Assembly: GCA_965229885.1 (NCBI GenBank)
Contig: CBDDJX010000003.1
Coordinates: 1,860,001 to 1,924,000, forward strand
Source: DATLLJ01 sp965229885
Lineage (GTDB): Bacteria; Acidobacteriota; Vicinamibacteria; Vicinamibacterales; CAVVIG01
DNA: 64,000 bases
Direction: 5' to 3'
In this document: positions 36,741 through 47,640 of the stretch, in pieces
How the letters are laid out: the number at the start of each line of letters is the position of its first letter
How positions within the stretch are numbered: the stretch's first letter is position 1
The notes under the pieces: model-generated
Seen by the model: the letters and a program-made list of their open reading frames with translations, nothing else
Told to the model about the DNA's origin: nothing
The model's database searches: none
Translations under genes and position numbers: made by a program

Positions 36741-38463
36741 ATGAAGCGGTTTCTGCTGGCGATGGCGGCCCTTCTGGCCGCCATCGGCTTTTTTGCGGGC
36801 CTGACGCTGCCGCCACGTCGCCTGTCCCTGGCACCTTCCGCCGACGGGACGGTGTCCGGCATCCTTCACATTCATACCACGCGATCCGACGGTCGCGGCA
36901 CGCCCGACGAAGTCGCCGCAGCCGCGGCACGCGCCGGCGTCGCGTTCATCGTGTTCACCGATCATGGCGACGCGACGCGGACGCCTGACGCGCCGGTGTA
37001 CCGGTCGGGCGTCCTCTGTCTCGACGGCGTGGAGATCAGCACCGCCGGCGGGCACTATGTGGCGCTCGACATGCGGGCAGCGCCGTATCCGCTGGCCGGT
37101 GAAGCGCGCGACGTCGTCGAGGACGTGCGGCGGCTCGGCGGATTCGGCATCGTCGCGCATCCGGATTCGCCCAAGCCGGAGCTGCGCTGGAGCGACTGGG
37201 ACGCGCCGGTCGACGGAGTCGAGTGGATCAACCCTGATACAAGCTGGCGCGTCCATGCGGCAACCGGGTGGCGATCGCGTTTCAGGCTGCTCGAGGGACT
37301 CCTTCACTATCCCATCAGGCCGGCGGAAACGCTGGCCAGCCTGCTCACGGGCTTCGAAGGCGCGATGGCCCACTGGACCGCGCTAGCCAGTCGCCGGCCC
37401 ATCGTCGGCGTGGCCGGCGGCGACGCACACGCCAACCTCGAATTCCGCAGCATGGGCCAGGGCCGCGATCGGTTCTCCATTCCGCTGCCGAACTACGAGC
37501 CGCTGTTCCGCATGCTCTCGGTGCATGTGGCCTCGGAGCGTCCTCTTTCCGGGGATGCCGAGGCTGACGCGGCGCTCCTGATGCGCGCGATTCGCGCTGG
37601 GCATCTGTATATAGCCGTCGATGGCTTCGCATCGCCGCCCGCCTTCGAGTTCACTGCGACCAACATGCGGGGCACGGCTCATGGGGGCGACGAGCTCGGC
37701 GTCGGCGGCCCGGTGTCGCTCCACGTGCGCAGCAACGCCCCGCCAGGATTCACGACCCTCATCTGGCGCGGGCAGTGAGATATTGAAGTCGGAGCAACAG
37801 AACGAGCTCTCGATCGAAGTGGGGGGGGAGCCGGCAGTCTATCGCGCTGAGGTACGCACGAACGGTCCCGGCCGCCCGCGGACCTGGTTGCTTAGCAACG
37901 CCGTCTATGTTGGCGTCCCCCCGCCCGTGCAGGTCCCGATACCAGTGCCGGTCACGTTCGAGACAGCGCTCTTCGATGGCCGGACCGACAGCGGATGGCA
38001 TGTTGAAGCCGATCCCTCATCGATGGCCGCGGTTGATGTGGGGCCGACGCTGACCGGATTCGCGCTGCGGTATCGGTACGCGCTGGCCGGCGGTTCGACC
38101 GCCGGAAGTCAATCGGCCGCGTTGGCGTGGGGTACGCCGATCGGCCACGCGCCGATTCACGTGGCCGACTTCGATCGCCTGACGTTCACGGCGCGGGCCG
38201 AACGGCCCATGCGCATCTCGGTCCAGCTCCGCACGCTCGAGGCTGGCCTGGCGCTGCGGCGATGGCAACGCTCGGTATTCCTCGACACGTTCGATCGGGA
38301 ACACACCGTGTATTTCAACGACCTTACGCCGAGTGCCGGGACCGATCCCAGAACACCACTGCTGGATAAAGTGAGCCAGATTCTGTTCGTCGTCGATACG
38401 ACGAACACGAAACCTGGCACCTCTGGGCGTTTCTGGATCAAGCGCGCCGTGTTTCTGAAATAG
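36741..38463 (+). pseudogene. PHP-domain phosphoesterase-like secreted protein (CehA/McbA-like), frameshifted
   Basis: The first part (36741 to about 37772) has an N-terminal membrane anchor (FLLAMAALLAAIGFFAGLTL) and a PHP domain with all metal motifs: HIHTTRSDG, FTDHGDATR, IVAHPDSP and GGDAHANLE. The frame ends at TGA 37776-37778, yet the following codons in the +1 frame read SEILKSEQQNELSIEV and continue a beta-sandwich domain to TAG 38461-38463 (including VTFETALFDGRTDSGW and LDKVSQILFVVD). A 1-base indel near 37773 therefore separates the catalytic half from a C-terminal accessory domain. The PHP half alone could still fold. It is 9 bases from metK, perhaps co-transcribed. Confidence 0.7.
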
Positions 38464-38724
38464 GCTCTGGGTTCTGGCGGTGGGCTTCGGGTCGCAGGCC
38501 GAGAGCCTCCCCTCCTGCCAAGATAGCTGAGTCACTTTACCCCGGGGAGATTAGTGTTAAGGGTGGGGAGGTGTCAGGACGTTGATGAGCAAGATCCGTT
38601 CGATGTTGGCCACCCAGTCGAGTGTGTTAACCGTGTGGGCGGTTCGACGCAGTTCGCGACGCCAGAATCCTGCTATCGCTGCTCGCGATGACGTTTCGTG
38701 GGGATCGCCGTCAACTGAGAGGCG

Positions 38725-39476
38725 TCGTGCGCCTTCGATGACCCGGTCTATGTGCGAGGCGCCGTGGGCGTGTTCATCGGCTCGCTGCTCGTGATGACAA
38801 TCGCGCGGCCGGAGCTGCGAACCGCGCTTCGTTCTCGCAGAAATCTCCACCTGCTGGCGATCGATGACCGGTTTCATAATCATCCTGGGGCTCTCGAAGC
38901 CCATCTTCTTCCCCAGGTACTTCCTTGTCACGTTTCCCGCGTTGTTCATCGTGGCAGGGATTCTGACCGCAGCCATGTTTCCCATACGAACAGGCTGGTT
39001 CGCCGTCGTGCCGTTGGTCTTCTTCGTCAAGGCCGCTGTGGTTCAGTTTCACACGATCGACGCCATGCAGCGCCAGTAGTGGGACCAGAGCGTCGACTTG
39101 GTGCTCGAGTGGAACAAGCCGAGCGACCGAATCTATGTCCTTGGTGCAAAGGCGGACAAGACGTCATTCGACTACCTGAGGGAGGGGAACGTGGACGGAC
39201 TGTTCTATGTCAAGAACGTCAAGTTCTACGAATACTACTTCCGACGTCGCGGAGCGCACGAGATTGGCGAGAAGCTCGATCGAGGTCGTCGAACCGACCG
39301 TCGAGTCGGTCATGGAATTAGCCGCGAGGTTTCGCGATACCGGCACCACGGTGTACGTCCTCGCAGGGCCATCACGTTCAGTACAGCGGGAAGCCTTAGC
39401 GGCGCTGGAGCAGCTCGCGAAGAAGGTCGACATCGCCGAGCTGTACAGCGCGCTGGTCTACACGTTGACCTTCTGA
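38725..39476 (+). pseudogene. GT-C membrane protein remnant with in-frame TAG and frameshifts
   Basis: Four pieces are collinear in three frames. About 38731-38830 reads AFDDPVYVRGAVGVFIGSLL. 38864-39076 reads FIIILGLSKPIFFPRYFLV and GWFAVVPLVFFVKAAVVQFH. After TAG 39077-39079 the same frame reads WDQSVDLVLEWNKPSDRIYV and REGNVDGLFYVKNVKFYEYY to about 39280. Another frame then gives VMELAARFRDTGTTVYVLAG to 39476. FPRYFLV is a common motif of ArnT/PMT-type proteins. The 5' part (38464-38724) shows no clear reading frame. Dead gene. Confidence 0.55.
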
Positions 39477-39678
39477 TCTCGCGTTGACACGCTTGAGGCC
39501 CACGGTTGCCGAGCGAGTTCGAGATGAAGCGAGGCCTGATCTGCGCAATCATGAGCGGGGGTGACTGCGGCGATGGTATCGAGAAGCTGCGCAGCCTCGT
39601 GGATTCCGTTTAATTACATCAGCCCTGGCGTCTCAATGTCATTGACAGCTTCCGCTGGAGCCTACGGCCTGAAATCCG

Positions 39679-42078
39679 TTACGTTCTCACCGTCAGAATC
39701 AGATACGCGGCGACAGCGCCGAACAGAATGTTCGGCGTCCACGCCGCGAGCACCGGCGAGAGCAGTCCGCCGGCCCCGATGGCCGCGCACACGCTCAGCA
39801 TCAACCAGTAGGTGATGGCCAGCACGATGGCGATACCGACGCCGTAGAGCGCGCCTCGACGGCCGGTGGTCACCGCGAATGGCACAGCGAGCAGCGTCAT
39901 CACGACCGTCACGAACGGAAACGCCACCTTCCGCTGCAGCGCCACCATGTACGGCATCACGTTGTAGCCGCCGACCCGCAGTTGCGCCACGTATGCCTTG
40001 AGCTGCCCGTACGTCATCAGCGCCGCGTCGGGCTCGTCGGTCTTGAAGTAGCTTGGAGCTTCGAGCGGCAGCGCGCGCTCGGCAAACGGGGCGTACTTGA
40101 CGACGGTCTTCGTCAGGCTTCCACGCGTGGTCTCGGAAAACTCGCGCGACCAGCCACGAAACCCCGTCCACCGCGCCGCCGCGACTCCATCGACTCTCTC
40201 GACTTTCTCCCCAGGAGCCCGCCGCGCGAGCGCTAGGCGGCTGGCGTGCGTCATCGAACGGAGATCCCATCGCACCCGGTCCAGGTGATACACGACGAAC
40301 TGCTGGAACTCGTTCGTCTTCGCATCAAAGGAGTCGTAGTGATAAATGTCGCCGGTCTCGCCGACCATCCAGCGCCGGTCCAGCCTTCCGAAGCTCGCCG
40401 GCGGCAGATCGCGGATCGCGCGATTCAGGCGATCGGCTTCGCGATTCGAGTGCGCCATTACACGCTCCTGGAGCGCGAACAGCGTGGCGCTCGCCGCCAC
40501 CGCAAAGAGCAGCAGCGGGGCGACCGCGCGGTACAGGCTGATCCCGCACGCGCGCATGATGACTAGCTCGCTGTTCCTGGTCATCATGCCGACCGTCACG
40601 AGCGTCGCCACGAGCACCGACATCGGGATGATGTAGTACACGTACTGCGGCGTCTGGAAAACGAAATACCGCAGGAGCATGGGCGTCGTCGCCGAACCGC
40701 GAAACAGCTTGTCGGCGAGATCCATGAACGTCGAAATATAGAAGATGCCGAGCAACCCGAAGAGCCCGAGGAAGAAGATCCGCAGGTACTGACCGGACAC
40801 GTACAAATCCAGCAGGGCAGGGCGGGGGAGCCTGGAGAAATCGACGTGCGGGACTCGAATCACCAAGACGACCCGTTGTGCCGGCCGGCCGCTGCCGACC
40901 CCGTGCCCGCCTGAGGCCGCCTTGTCCGCCCCGCCGCGGCGCCAGAACGCCGGAACGCTGAGGCGAACGGCACGGTCGACTGACCGGGCGCGCCAGAAGA
41001 GCAGCGCGACGCCCGCCGTCCCGAAGATGACGTTCGGAATCCACGGGCCGAGGCCGGCTGGAATCCGTCCGGTGAAGGCGGCCGCCCGCGCGGTCCACAG
41101 CACGACGTAGTAGGCGAAAATCACGCCGAAGCCGAGGACGAAGCTGGAGAATCGACCGTCCTTGCGGTTGCTCACCCCAAGCGCGAGTCCAATCACGGCC
41201 AGGACCAGACACGCGGCCGGGAGCGCGAATTTCTGCTGAATGGAGAAGCGCTGCACGTTTCCGGGATCGTGCCTCGCCGCGCCGGCGGCGATGCTCGCCT
41301 CGAGCTCCGCGATGCTCATTTCAGTGGCCGTCTTGGTCGGCTTGATGTTGGAGAACACCGTATTGGGATCGAGATGGATGAGTACGCTCTTGTAGGCGCC
41401 GCCCTCATACTCGTCGGGCTTCGCGGTGGACGTCGTGTGCCGGGTTCCGTTCGTCAGCTCCAGCGCCACTGATCGCGCTGGACGGTCCACCAGCAGCCGG
41501 CCTTCTTTCGCGAAGTACACCGTCGTCTGATTCGGCTGCGATGTGTCGGCGAGAAACACGTCGCGCCAGCCGCCGGGCATCACGTCCCTGGCGTAGATGG
41601 TCCGGTCGGGAAACTCGTCGTAAAACACGCGCGGCCTGACGTTGCTCTCCGCGCGGTTCGCGATCACGTTGAAGGTGATCTCGCGGAACGTCTGATTCGC
41701 GTCTGGCAGTGCGACAATGATCTGGTGCGCCGTGGCCGCGGTGGCCACGAGGGCGACAAATGCGACGGGGCGGATCAGGCGGAACGGGCTGACGCCGCAC
41801 GCCTGCAGTGCCACAAACTCGCGATCGGCAGACAAGCGGCCGAACCCGATCAGAATCCCGAGGAGCACCGACATGGGGATGGTCAGGCTGAGCGCCTGCG
41901 GCAGGAGCAACGCGAGAACGTGGAGAAAGGTCGACCACGCGATGCCCTTGACGATCAGCTCCTCCGCCTCGCGCAGAATGGGCGGAATGACCAGGATGAA
42001 GGTCAGCAGCACCAAGGACAGCCCCATCGGGAGCAGCAGTTCCCGGACCACGTAGCGATCGAGGGTTCGAAACACCAC
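39679..42078 (-). CDS. LptF-LptG fusion (LPS export permease)
   Basis: About 799 residues from GTG 42078; a longer frame to 42120 has no extra homology. LptF and LptG are normally separate 360-residue permeases that pull LPS from the inner membrane. Here two YjgP/YjgQ domains are joined. The first half has LDRYVVRELLLPMGLSLVLL and IPMSVLLGILIGFGRLSADRE, a periplasmic jellyroll, and WIPNVIFG; the second half (from about residue 440) has LDLYVSGQYLRIFFLG, IIPMSVLVATLVTVGMMTRN and WTPNILFGAVAAYL. A positively charged linker near residues 410-440 joins them. Frame intact; LptB and LptA-like partners lie at 61-64 kb. Confidence 0.9.
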   Translation of the reverse strand: MVFRTLDRYVVRELLLPMGLSLVLLTFILVIPPILREAEELIVKGIAWSTFLHVLALLLPQALSLTIPMSVLLGILIGFGRLSADREFVALQACGVSPFRLIRPVAFVALVATAATAHQIIVALPDANQTFREITFNVIANRAESNVRPRVFYDEFPDRTIYARDVMPGGWRDVFLADTSQPNQTTVYFAKEGRLLVDRPARSVALELTNGTRHTTSTAKPDEYEGGAYKSVLIHLDPNTVFSNIKPTKTATEMSIAELEASIAAGAARHDPGNVQRFSIQQKFALPAACLVLAVIGLALGVSNRKDGRFSSFVLGFGVIFAYYVVLWTARAAAFTGRIPAGLGPWIPNVIFGTAGVALLFWRARSVDRAVRLSVPAFWRRGGADKAASGGHGVGSGRPAQRVVLVIRVPHVDFSRLPRPALLDLYVSGQYLRIFFLGLFGLLGIFYISTFMDLADKLFRGSATTPMLLRYFVFQTPQYVYYIIPMSVLVATLVTVGMMTRNSELVIMRACGISLYRAVAPLLLFAVAASATLFALQERVMAHSNREADRLNRAIRDLPPASFGRLDRRWMVGETGDIYHYDSFDAKTNEFQQFVVYHLDRVRWDLRSMTHASRLALARRAPGEKVERVDGVAAARWTGFRGWSREFSETTRGSLTKTVVKYAPFAERALPLEAPSYFKTDEPDAALMTYGQLKAYVAQLRVGGYNVMPYMVALQRKVAFPFVTVVMTLLAVPFAVTTGRRGALYGVGIAIVLAITYWLMLSVCAAIGAGGLLSPVLAAWTPNILFGAVAAYLILTVRT

Positions 42079-42093
42079 GCTAAAGGTACCACG

Positions 42094-43449
42094 ATGACCA
42101 AGGTCGCTCGTCTGGCACATGCACCAGCCCTTTTAGGAGGACCTGGCCACCCACGAGCACATCCTGCCGTGGGTCCGGCTGCACGCGCTGAAGGACTACT
42201 ACGGGACGGTGGCGCTTTTGAAGGAGTTTCCCGACGTCAAGGTCACCTTCAACCTCGTGCCGTCGATGCTCGTGCAGCTCGAGGCGTTTGCCGCCGGCCA
42301 TGCGCGCGACCGGTACCTCGAGCTGAGCCTCAAGCCGGCCGTCGATCTGGGCCCGGCCGACGTCGAGTTCATCCTCGATCACTTCTTCCAGGCGCAGCGC
42401 CAGCGGATGATTGACGTGTATCCGCGGTACGCCGAGCTTCTCGCGCGCCGTGGCGGGCCGCTCCCGACCGAAACCGACAGGCGCGCAGCGGCCCGCCGGT
42501 TCACGGTCGATGACCTCCGCGATCTCCAGGTGTGGCACAAGCTCGCCTGGATGGATTCGTCTTCTATATCTGGATTGGCCACGTGGACGACCAGCGCGCC
42601 TGGAGCCAGCTGGCCGATGCGCGTCAGGCGCTCGAAACCGCCACGCGCGAGGCCGGGGTCAACCCAGCGGCCCTTGCCGAAGCACGCGAAGAGGTGCTGA
42701 TCGCCGAAGGCAGCGACTGGTTCTGGTGGTACGGCGACGATCACTCCTCAGATCAGGACCGCGAATTCGACGACCTGTTCCGGCGTCATCTGCGGCACGT
42801 GTATCGGCTCCTCGAGAAGCCGGTGCCCGACGAACTGCGCGTGAGCAACATCTCTGGCCTCGGCGCGCCGACGGCCCAAACCGCCCCGATCGCGCTGCTG
42901 AGACCCACGCTCGATGGCGAGGAAACCAGCTACTTCGAATGGCTGGGCGCTGGGGCGCTGGACATTCGCGACGATGGCGGCTAGGGTGGCGCGATGCACC
43001 AGGCTGGTCGGCCGACGTCGATGCTCACCCTGGTGCAGTTCGAATTCGGGCGGACACCTGAGCGGCTGTTCGTTCGGCTGGATAGCGACCGTCGCCTGGC
43101 TGACCTACTGGCGGACGGTTATTTGTTCTCCTTCAGGTTTCTACAGTCGGCCGGCGTCCGGTTCATCGTCCGGGCGGTGGGCGGCCAGGCGATCGGGGCG
43201 TTCTGGGAGCGGGCGGCGGAAGGCCGCGCGTGGACCGAACGAGGACCCGGAGGCTCGACGGTCGCCGCCGGGACGATTCTCGAAGCGGCGCTCCCGCTGG
43301 CGGGACTGGTTTCAGGTGCATACGCTCGCGTGGCATTCGTCGTCGTCTCGGCGCCTGATGAATCCGAGATTGAGACCCACCTGGAACATCATCCCATCGA
43401 GGCGGCTGTGCCGGCCGGCCAGTTCGAAGCCCGCCACGGGATCGCGTAG
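42094..43449 (+). pseudogene. glycoside hydrolase family 57 protein, decayed
   Basis: GH57 enzymes (alpha-amylase/glucanotransferase type) start with a WHMHQP motif; here WHMHQPF is read in a frame shifted from ATG 42094. TAG 42134-42136 stands where the family has Tyr, then DLATHEHILPWVRLHALKDYYG follows in frame. After DDLRDLQVWHKLAWMD (about 42555) the frame changes and most of the middle domain is missing. The C-terminal part resumes (AEGSDWFWWYGDDHSSD, FDDLFRRHLRHVYRLL). It is cut again by TAG 42982-42984 and then reads MHQAGRPTSMLTLVQFEFG to 43449. Two stops, two frameshifts and a large deletion make it a pseudogene. Confidence 0.75.
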
Positions 43450-43592
43450 CCTAAGGCGCTGCATAAACCATCCACGGGGGGGATTCGTGGGCGATATCAC
43501 TAGGGTCTGATAATGGATGTTATGTTAACTATCCGGTAGGTCCGCCGACTTGAGACTTCCTCGCGAGTCAACGCGGCCCCCGGCGTGCCCTA

Positions 43593-44199
43593 GTAATTAG
43601 CTGCGCAAATCGGCGTAGCAATGTTTGAGTCCGACGAAGTGAACCACGCGCTTCCGCAACTCAAAGGGCGTGGCGTGCGCATTGTAGGCCTTGACGAAGC
43701 GGTCGATGGCGGCGCGCAGCTGCGGCACCGAGCTGAAGCTGGCGCCCTACAAGGCCCGCCGACTGAGGATGTGGGTATTGAGGTTCATGACGTCCAGGAA
43801 CTCGCGTCGACGGCGCCTGGCGTAGTGCCCCGCGGTGAGCTATCCCGTCGCGATATTGAGCGCCGCGAACAACGTAGCTGGCGCCGTGGCGCTTATATTC
43901 GTGACTAAAGCCGCGTAGCCCGTGCCGTTCGGCAGGCCGGCCACGCCCCGCGTCGCAAACCGGGCCGCCGCTTGCCTACCGTTGCCGGGCGCAGGGCCCA
44001 CTGCTCCGCGATGTCGTCCGTCGACCGCCCCTCGCGCCGCCTGCACGATGCGCGCCCGCACGACCACCCGTTGCTCGCTGGCGGGCGCTCGCAGGCGCTG
44101 CGTCAATGTGGCGCGATCTTCTGGCGTCAACGCAATCGTCGTGGCGGGACGGCCCATGCCGCCAGTCTACGTATTAACGTTGAAGTGTACAAGTAAGTG

Positions 44200-44200
<1 letters not shown>
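43593..44200. mobile_element. IS630-family insertion sequence, copy 2 (608 bp deletion derivative)
   Basis: Flanked by CTAG at 43590-43593 and 44200-44203, with terminal sequences like copy 1 (left ...TAATTAGCTGCGCAAATCGG, right ...GTACAAGTAAGTGC). The minus-strand transposase remnant starts MGRPATTIALTPEDRATL at 44157 and has lost the middle of the HTH-to-core region, the first-Asp block and the Asp/Glu core. It also carries two nonsense codons, TAG at 43840-43842 and 43747-43749. Copy 1 has CAG (Gln) at both positions, so both are C-to-T changes. The right end sits on the parB stop codon. Confidence 0.85.
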
Positions 44201-45013
<813 letters not shown>

Positions 45014-45021
<8 letters not shown>

Positions 45022-45769
45022 GGTCGATTACCTCCTCGCACAGGCTGTAGTACTCAGTCGCGCCGGTCGAATCGGGCGCGAATGTGAAAATCGATTCCTT
45101 GTAGGCGGGGCTCTCCTCGAGCCGCACGCTCTTGGTGATGACGGTCTTGAACACCTTCTTGCCGAAGACCTTCTGAATCTGGATCCGGATGTCGCGCGCA
45201 AGCGCCGTCCGCTTGTCGTGCATGGTAATCACGACGCCGAGAATCCGCAGCGCCGGGTTCGGGCGCGCCCGCACTTTCTCGATCGTTTCGAGCAGGTCGT
45301 CCGTCCCCTCGAGCGCGAAGTACGATGACTGGATCGGGATCAGTAGGTGCGTCGCCGCCACCAGCGCGTTGACCGTCAGTAGCCCCAGCGTCGGCGGGCA
45401 GTCGATCACGATGTGCGGGTACTCCTTGCGAATCGGCTCGAGCTTGTCCTTCAGCCGAAAATGCGCGTCCATCTCCCCCAATAATTTCGCCTCGATCTTG
45501 GCGAGGGCGATCCGGGACGGCGTGATAGACAGGTTCGCCAGCGGCGTCGGCATGATGACGTCCTTCATCGCGACACCCGGCTCGACGATCACGTCGTAGA
45601 CGCTCTTGGTGACCTGCGACATGTCGAGAAACGACATCGTGCTGTTCGACTGAGGGTCGAAATCAAGAAGCAACGTGCGCGTGCCCCGCAGCGCGAGCGC
45701 CGCGGCGAGATTGATCGCGGTCGTGGTCTTGCCCACGCCGCCTTTCTGGTTGGCGATGGCGACGATCAT
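45014..45769 (-). CDS. parA: chromosome partitioning ATPase ParA
   Basis: 251 residues from ATG 45769 (MIVAIANQKGGVGKTTTAIN). A deviant Walker A (KGGVGKTTT), the switch region LLLDFDPQSNST, VIDCPPTLGLLTVNAL and the C-terminal EYYSLCEEVIDRA match chromosomal ParA/Soj. It pairs with the overlapping parB gene. The longer frame to 45820 adds only an unconserved leader. Ends with TAG 45014-45016. Confidence 0.92.
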
Positions 45770-45820
45770 CAGTGGGGTGGAACGGCAGGATTGTAACAGG
45801 AAAGAGCGAGCCGGGATCAT

Positions 45821-46306
45821 TCACATCTTGTACTTGCCGAGGTCATCCGGATCGAGGCTCTCGAGCCACCGGCGGAGACGGTCCGGGTCGGCCTGTTCCG
45901 TGGAAAAGTCGACCAGCTTGGCGTTGTCGATGACCACGTCCTCCACAAAAATTGGCGCTCGAGTGCGGAGCGCCAGCGCGATGGCATCGCTCGGCCGGGC
46001 ATCGATCGCCACCGTGTCGCCATTGAGCGACAGGTAGATCAGCGCGTAGAACGTGTTCTCCTGGAGGTCGCACACGACGATCTTCTGCACCGATGCCCGG
46101 AGATCCTGAATGACGTTCCGGAGGAGATCGTGCGTCATCGGCCGCGGCGTCGAGGTGTTCTCAATCTGCAGCGCGATGGCGTTGGCTTCGAAGATACCAA
46201 CCCAGATAGGGAGCACCTTCTGTCCCTCCTTGTCGCGAAGGATGACGATCGGCACATTCGTGACCGGATCGACCATCAAGCCCTTGATCGTCATTTCGAT
46301 CTGCAT
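45821..46306 (-). CDS. bifunctional nuclease-domain protein (DUF151)
   Basis: About 161 residues from ATG 46306 (MQIEMTIKGLMVDPVTNVP); MGAAMQ upstream is an alternative. The BFN domain (residues 1-130) shows IVILRDKEGQKVLPIWVGIFEANAIALQIE and DARPSDAIALALRTRAPIFV, the family signature, followed by a short acidic tail. Such proteins have been reported to have DNase/RNase activity in plants and lie next to miaB in many acidobacteria and deltaproteobacteria. Its 5' end overlaps miaB's 3' end by 16 bases. Confidence 0.82.
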   Translation of the reverse strand: MQIEMTIKGLMVDPVTNVPIVILRDKEGQKVLPIWVGIFEANAIALQIENTSTPRPMTHDLLRNVIQDLRASVQKIVVCDLQENTFYALIYLSLNGDTVAIDARPSDAIALALRTRAPIFVEDVVIDNAKLVDFSTEQADPDRLRRWLESLDPDDLGKYKM

Positions 46307-47640
46307 GGCTGCCCCCACACGCTATGCGGCCCGGCGCGCTCGATGCGGACCGGGACGGTCTGGCCTATCCACTCAGCGGGTCCAGGCAGGTTCACGACGA
46401 CGTTCGTGCTGCTCCGCCCCGAAAGCTCCGTGGCGTGGCGGCGGCTCGCGGCATCGACCAGTACCGCAACCTCCTCGCCCACCATCCGTGCGTGCAGCGC
46501 CGTCTGAATGTCGCGCTGCCGCGCCTGCAAGGCCATGATACGCCTTGTCTTCACATCCTCCGGCACATCCGCCGGCAGCCGTTTCTCGGCGAGCGTGTTC
46601 GGACGCTCGGAGTACTTGAACGAGAACATGCTGTGGTAGCCCACCTCGGCCGTCAACGACATCGTGTCCTCGAAGTCCGCCTCGGACTCGCCCGGGAACC
46701 CGACGATTATATCGGTTGAGAGTGCCACCTCCGGCAGCCGATCGCGAATCGAGGCCACGAGCTGCAGGTAGCTCTCGCGCGTGTACCGGCGACGCATCGC
46801 GTCGAGGATCCGCGTCGAGCCGGACTGCACCGGCAGGTGCAGGTGACGGCAGATCTTGGGGAGCCGGATCATGGCATCTAGGAAGTCCGCCGTGACATGG
46901 CGCGGGTGCGGGCTGGCGAACCGGATCCGCTCGATCCCCTCGATGTCATGGACTGCCTCGAGCAGCGCCGCGAAGTCGCACGCCGGGTCGTCTGGCGCGG
47001 TGTAATGGTTCACGATCTGTCCGAGTAGTTGCACTTCGCGATGTCCGGTGACCGCCGCCTCGCGGACCTCGGCCAGGATGTCGGCCATCGCCCGCATCCG
47101 CTCGTGTCCGCGGGTGTAGGGCACGACGCAGAAGCTGCAGAACTCGTTACAACCCTCGATGATCGTCACGTACGCCTTGATCGGATCGCTTCGCCGCGTC
47201 ACGCCCAATGGCCACGTCACGTCGTCGTAGGCGGTCAGGTCGAGGAACAGGGGGACAGCAAAGACTCCCGTCCGCTTTTTCGCGGCCTGCTCGACAAGCA
47301 TCGGGAGTCGGCGGATGGCCTGGGTTCCGACGACCACGTCGACCACGCCGCGCGCCCGCTTGAAAATCGCCTCGCCTTCCTGCTGCGCCACGCAGCCGGC
47401 GACCGCGACGATGGGGTCGCGCCCCTGTTCGGCTGCCAACTGACCGAGTTCGCCGAGCCGCGTGTACAACTTCTCCTCGGCCCGCTCGCGGACACTGCAG
47501 GTGTTGATCACGACGACGTCTGCGTCGGCCGCGTCGTCGACCGCCTCGAAGCCGGCCTGCTCGAGGAGGCCCGCCATCCGCTCCGAGTCGTGGACGTTCA
47601 TCTGGCAGCCGTACGTTTCGATCAGATATTTACGCGCCAT
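46291..47640 (-). CDS. miaB: tRNA-2-methylthio-N6-dimethylallyladenosine synthase
   Basis: 449 residues. MiaB adds a methylthio group to i6A37 in tRNA using two Fe-S clusters. The N-terminal UPF0004 domain has Cys in ETYGCQMNVHDSE, INTCSVRERAE and VAGCVAQQEGE. The radical SAM core is EGCNEFCSFCVVPYTRG (CxxxCxxC), and a TRAM-like C-terminal domain covers residues 375-440. Every catalytic Cys is present. It overlaps recN by about 11 bases and the DUF151 gene by 16. Confidence 0.93.
   Translation of the reverse strand: MARKYLIETYGCQMNVHDSERMAGLLEQAGFEAVDDAADADVVVINTCSVRERAEEKLYTRLGELGQLAAEQGRDPIVAVAGCVAQQEGEAIFKRARGVVDVVVGTQAIRRLPMLVEQAAKKRTGVFAVPLFLDLTAYDDVTWPLGVTRRSDPIKAYVTIIEGCNEFCSFCVVPYTRGHERMRAMADILAEVREAAVTGHREVQLLGQIVNHYTAPDDPACDFAALLEAVHDIEGIERIRFASPHPRHVTADFLDAMIRLPKICRHLHLPVQSGSTRILDAMRRRYTRESYLQLVASIRDRLPEVALSTDIIVGFPGESEADFEDTMSLTAEVGYHSMFSFKYSERPNTLAEKRLPADVPEDVKTRRIMALQARQRDIQTALHARMVGEEVAVLVDAASRRHATELSGRSSTNVVVNLPGPAEWIGQTVPVRIERAGPHSVWGQPCRSK

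Noticed and set aside
35229..37373. 714-residue open frame on the minus strand
   Set aside because: Antisense to xerD, metK and the PHP gene, with repetitive composition; not a gene.
2466..37828. Poly-G tracts (2466-2473, 7106-7114 on the minus strand, 37821-37828) as phase-variable switches
   Set aside because: Runs of eight or nine G or C are expected by chance several times in 64 kb at this base composition; only the first lies at a frame break.
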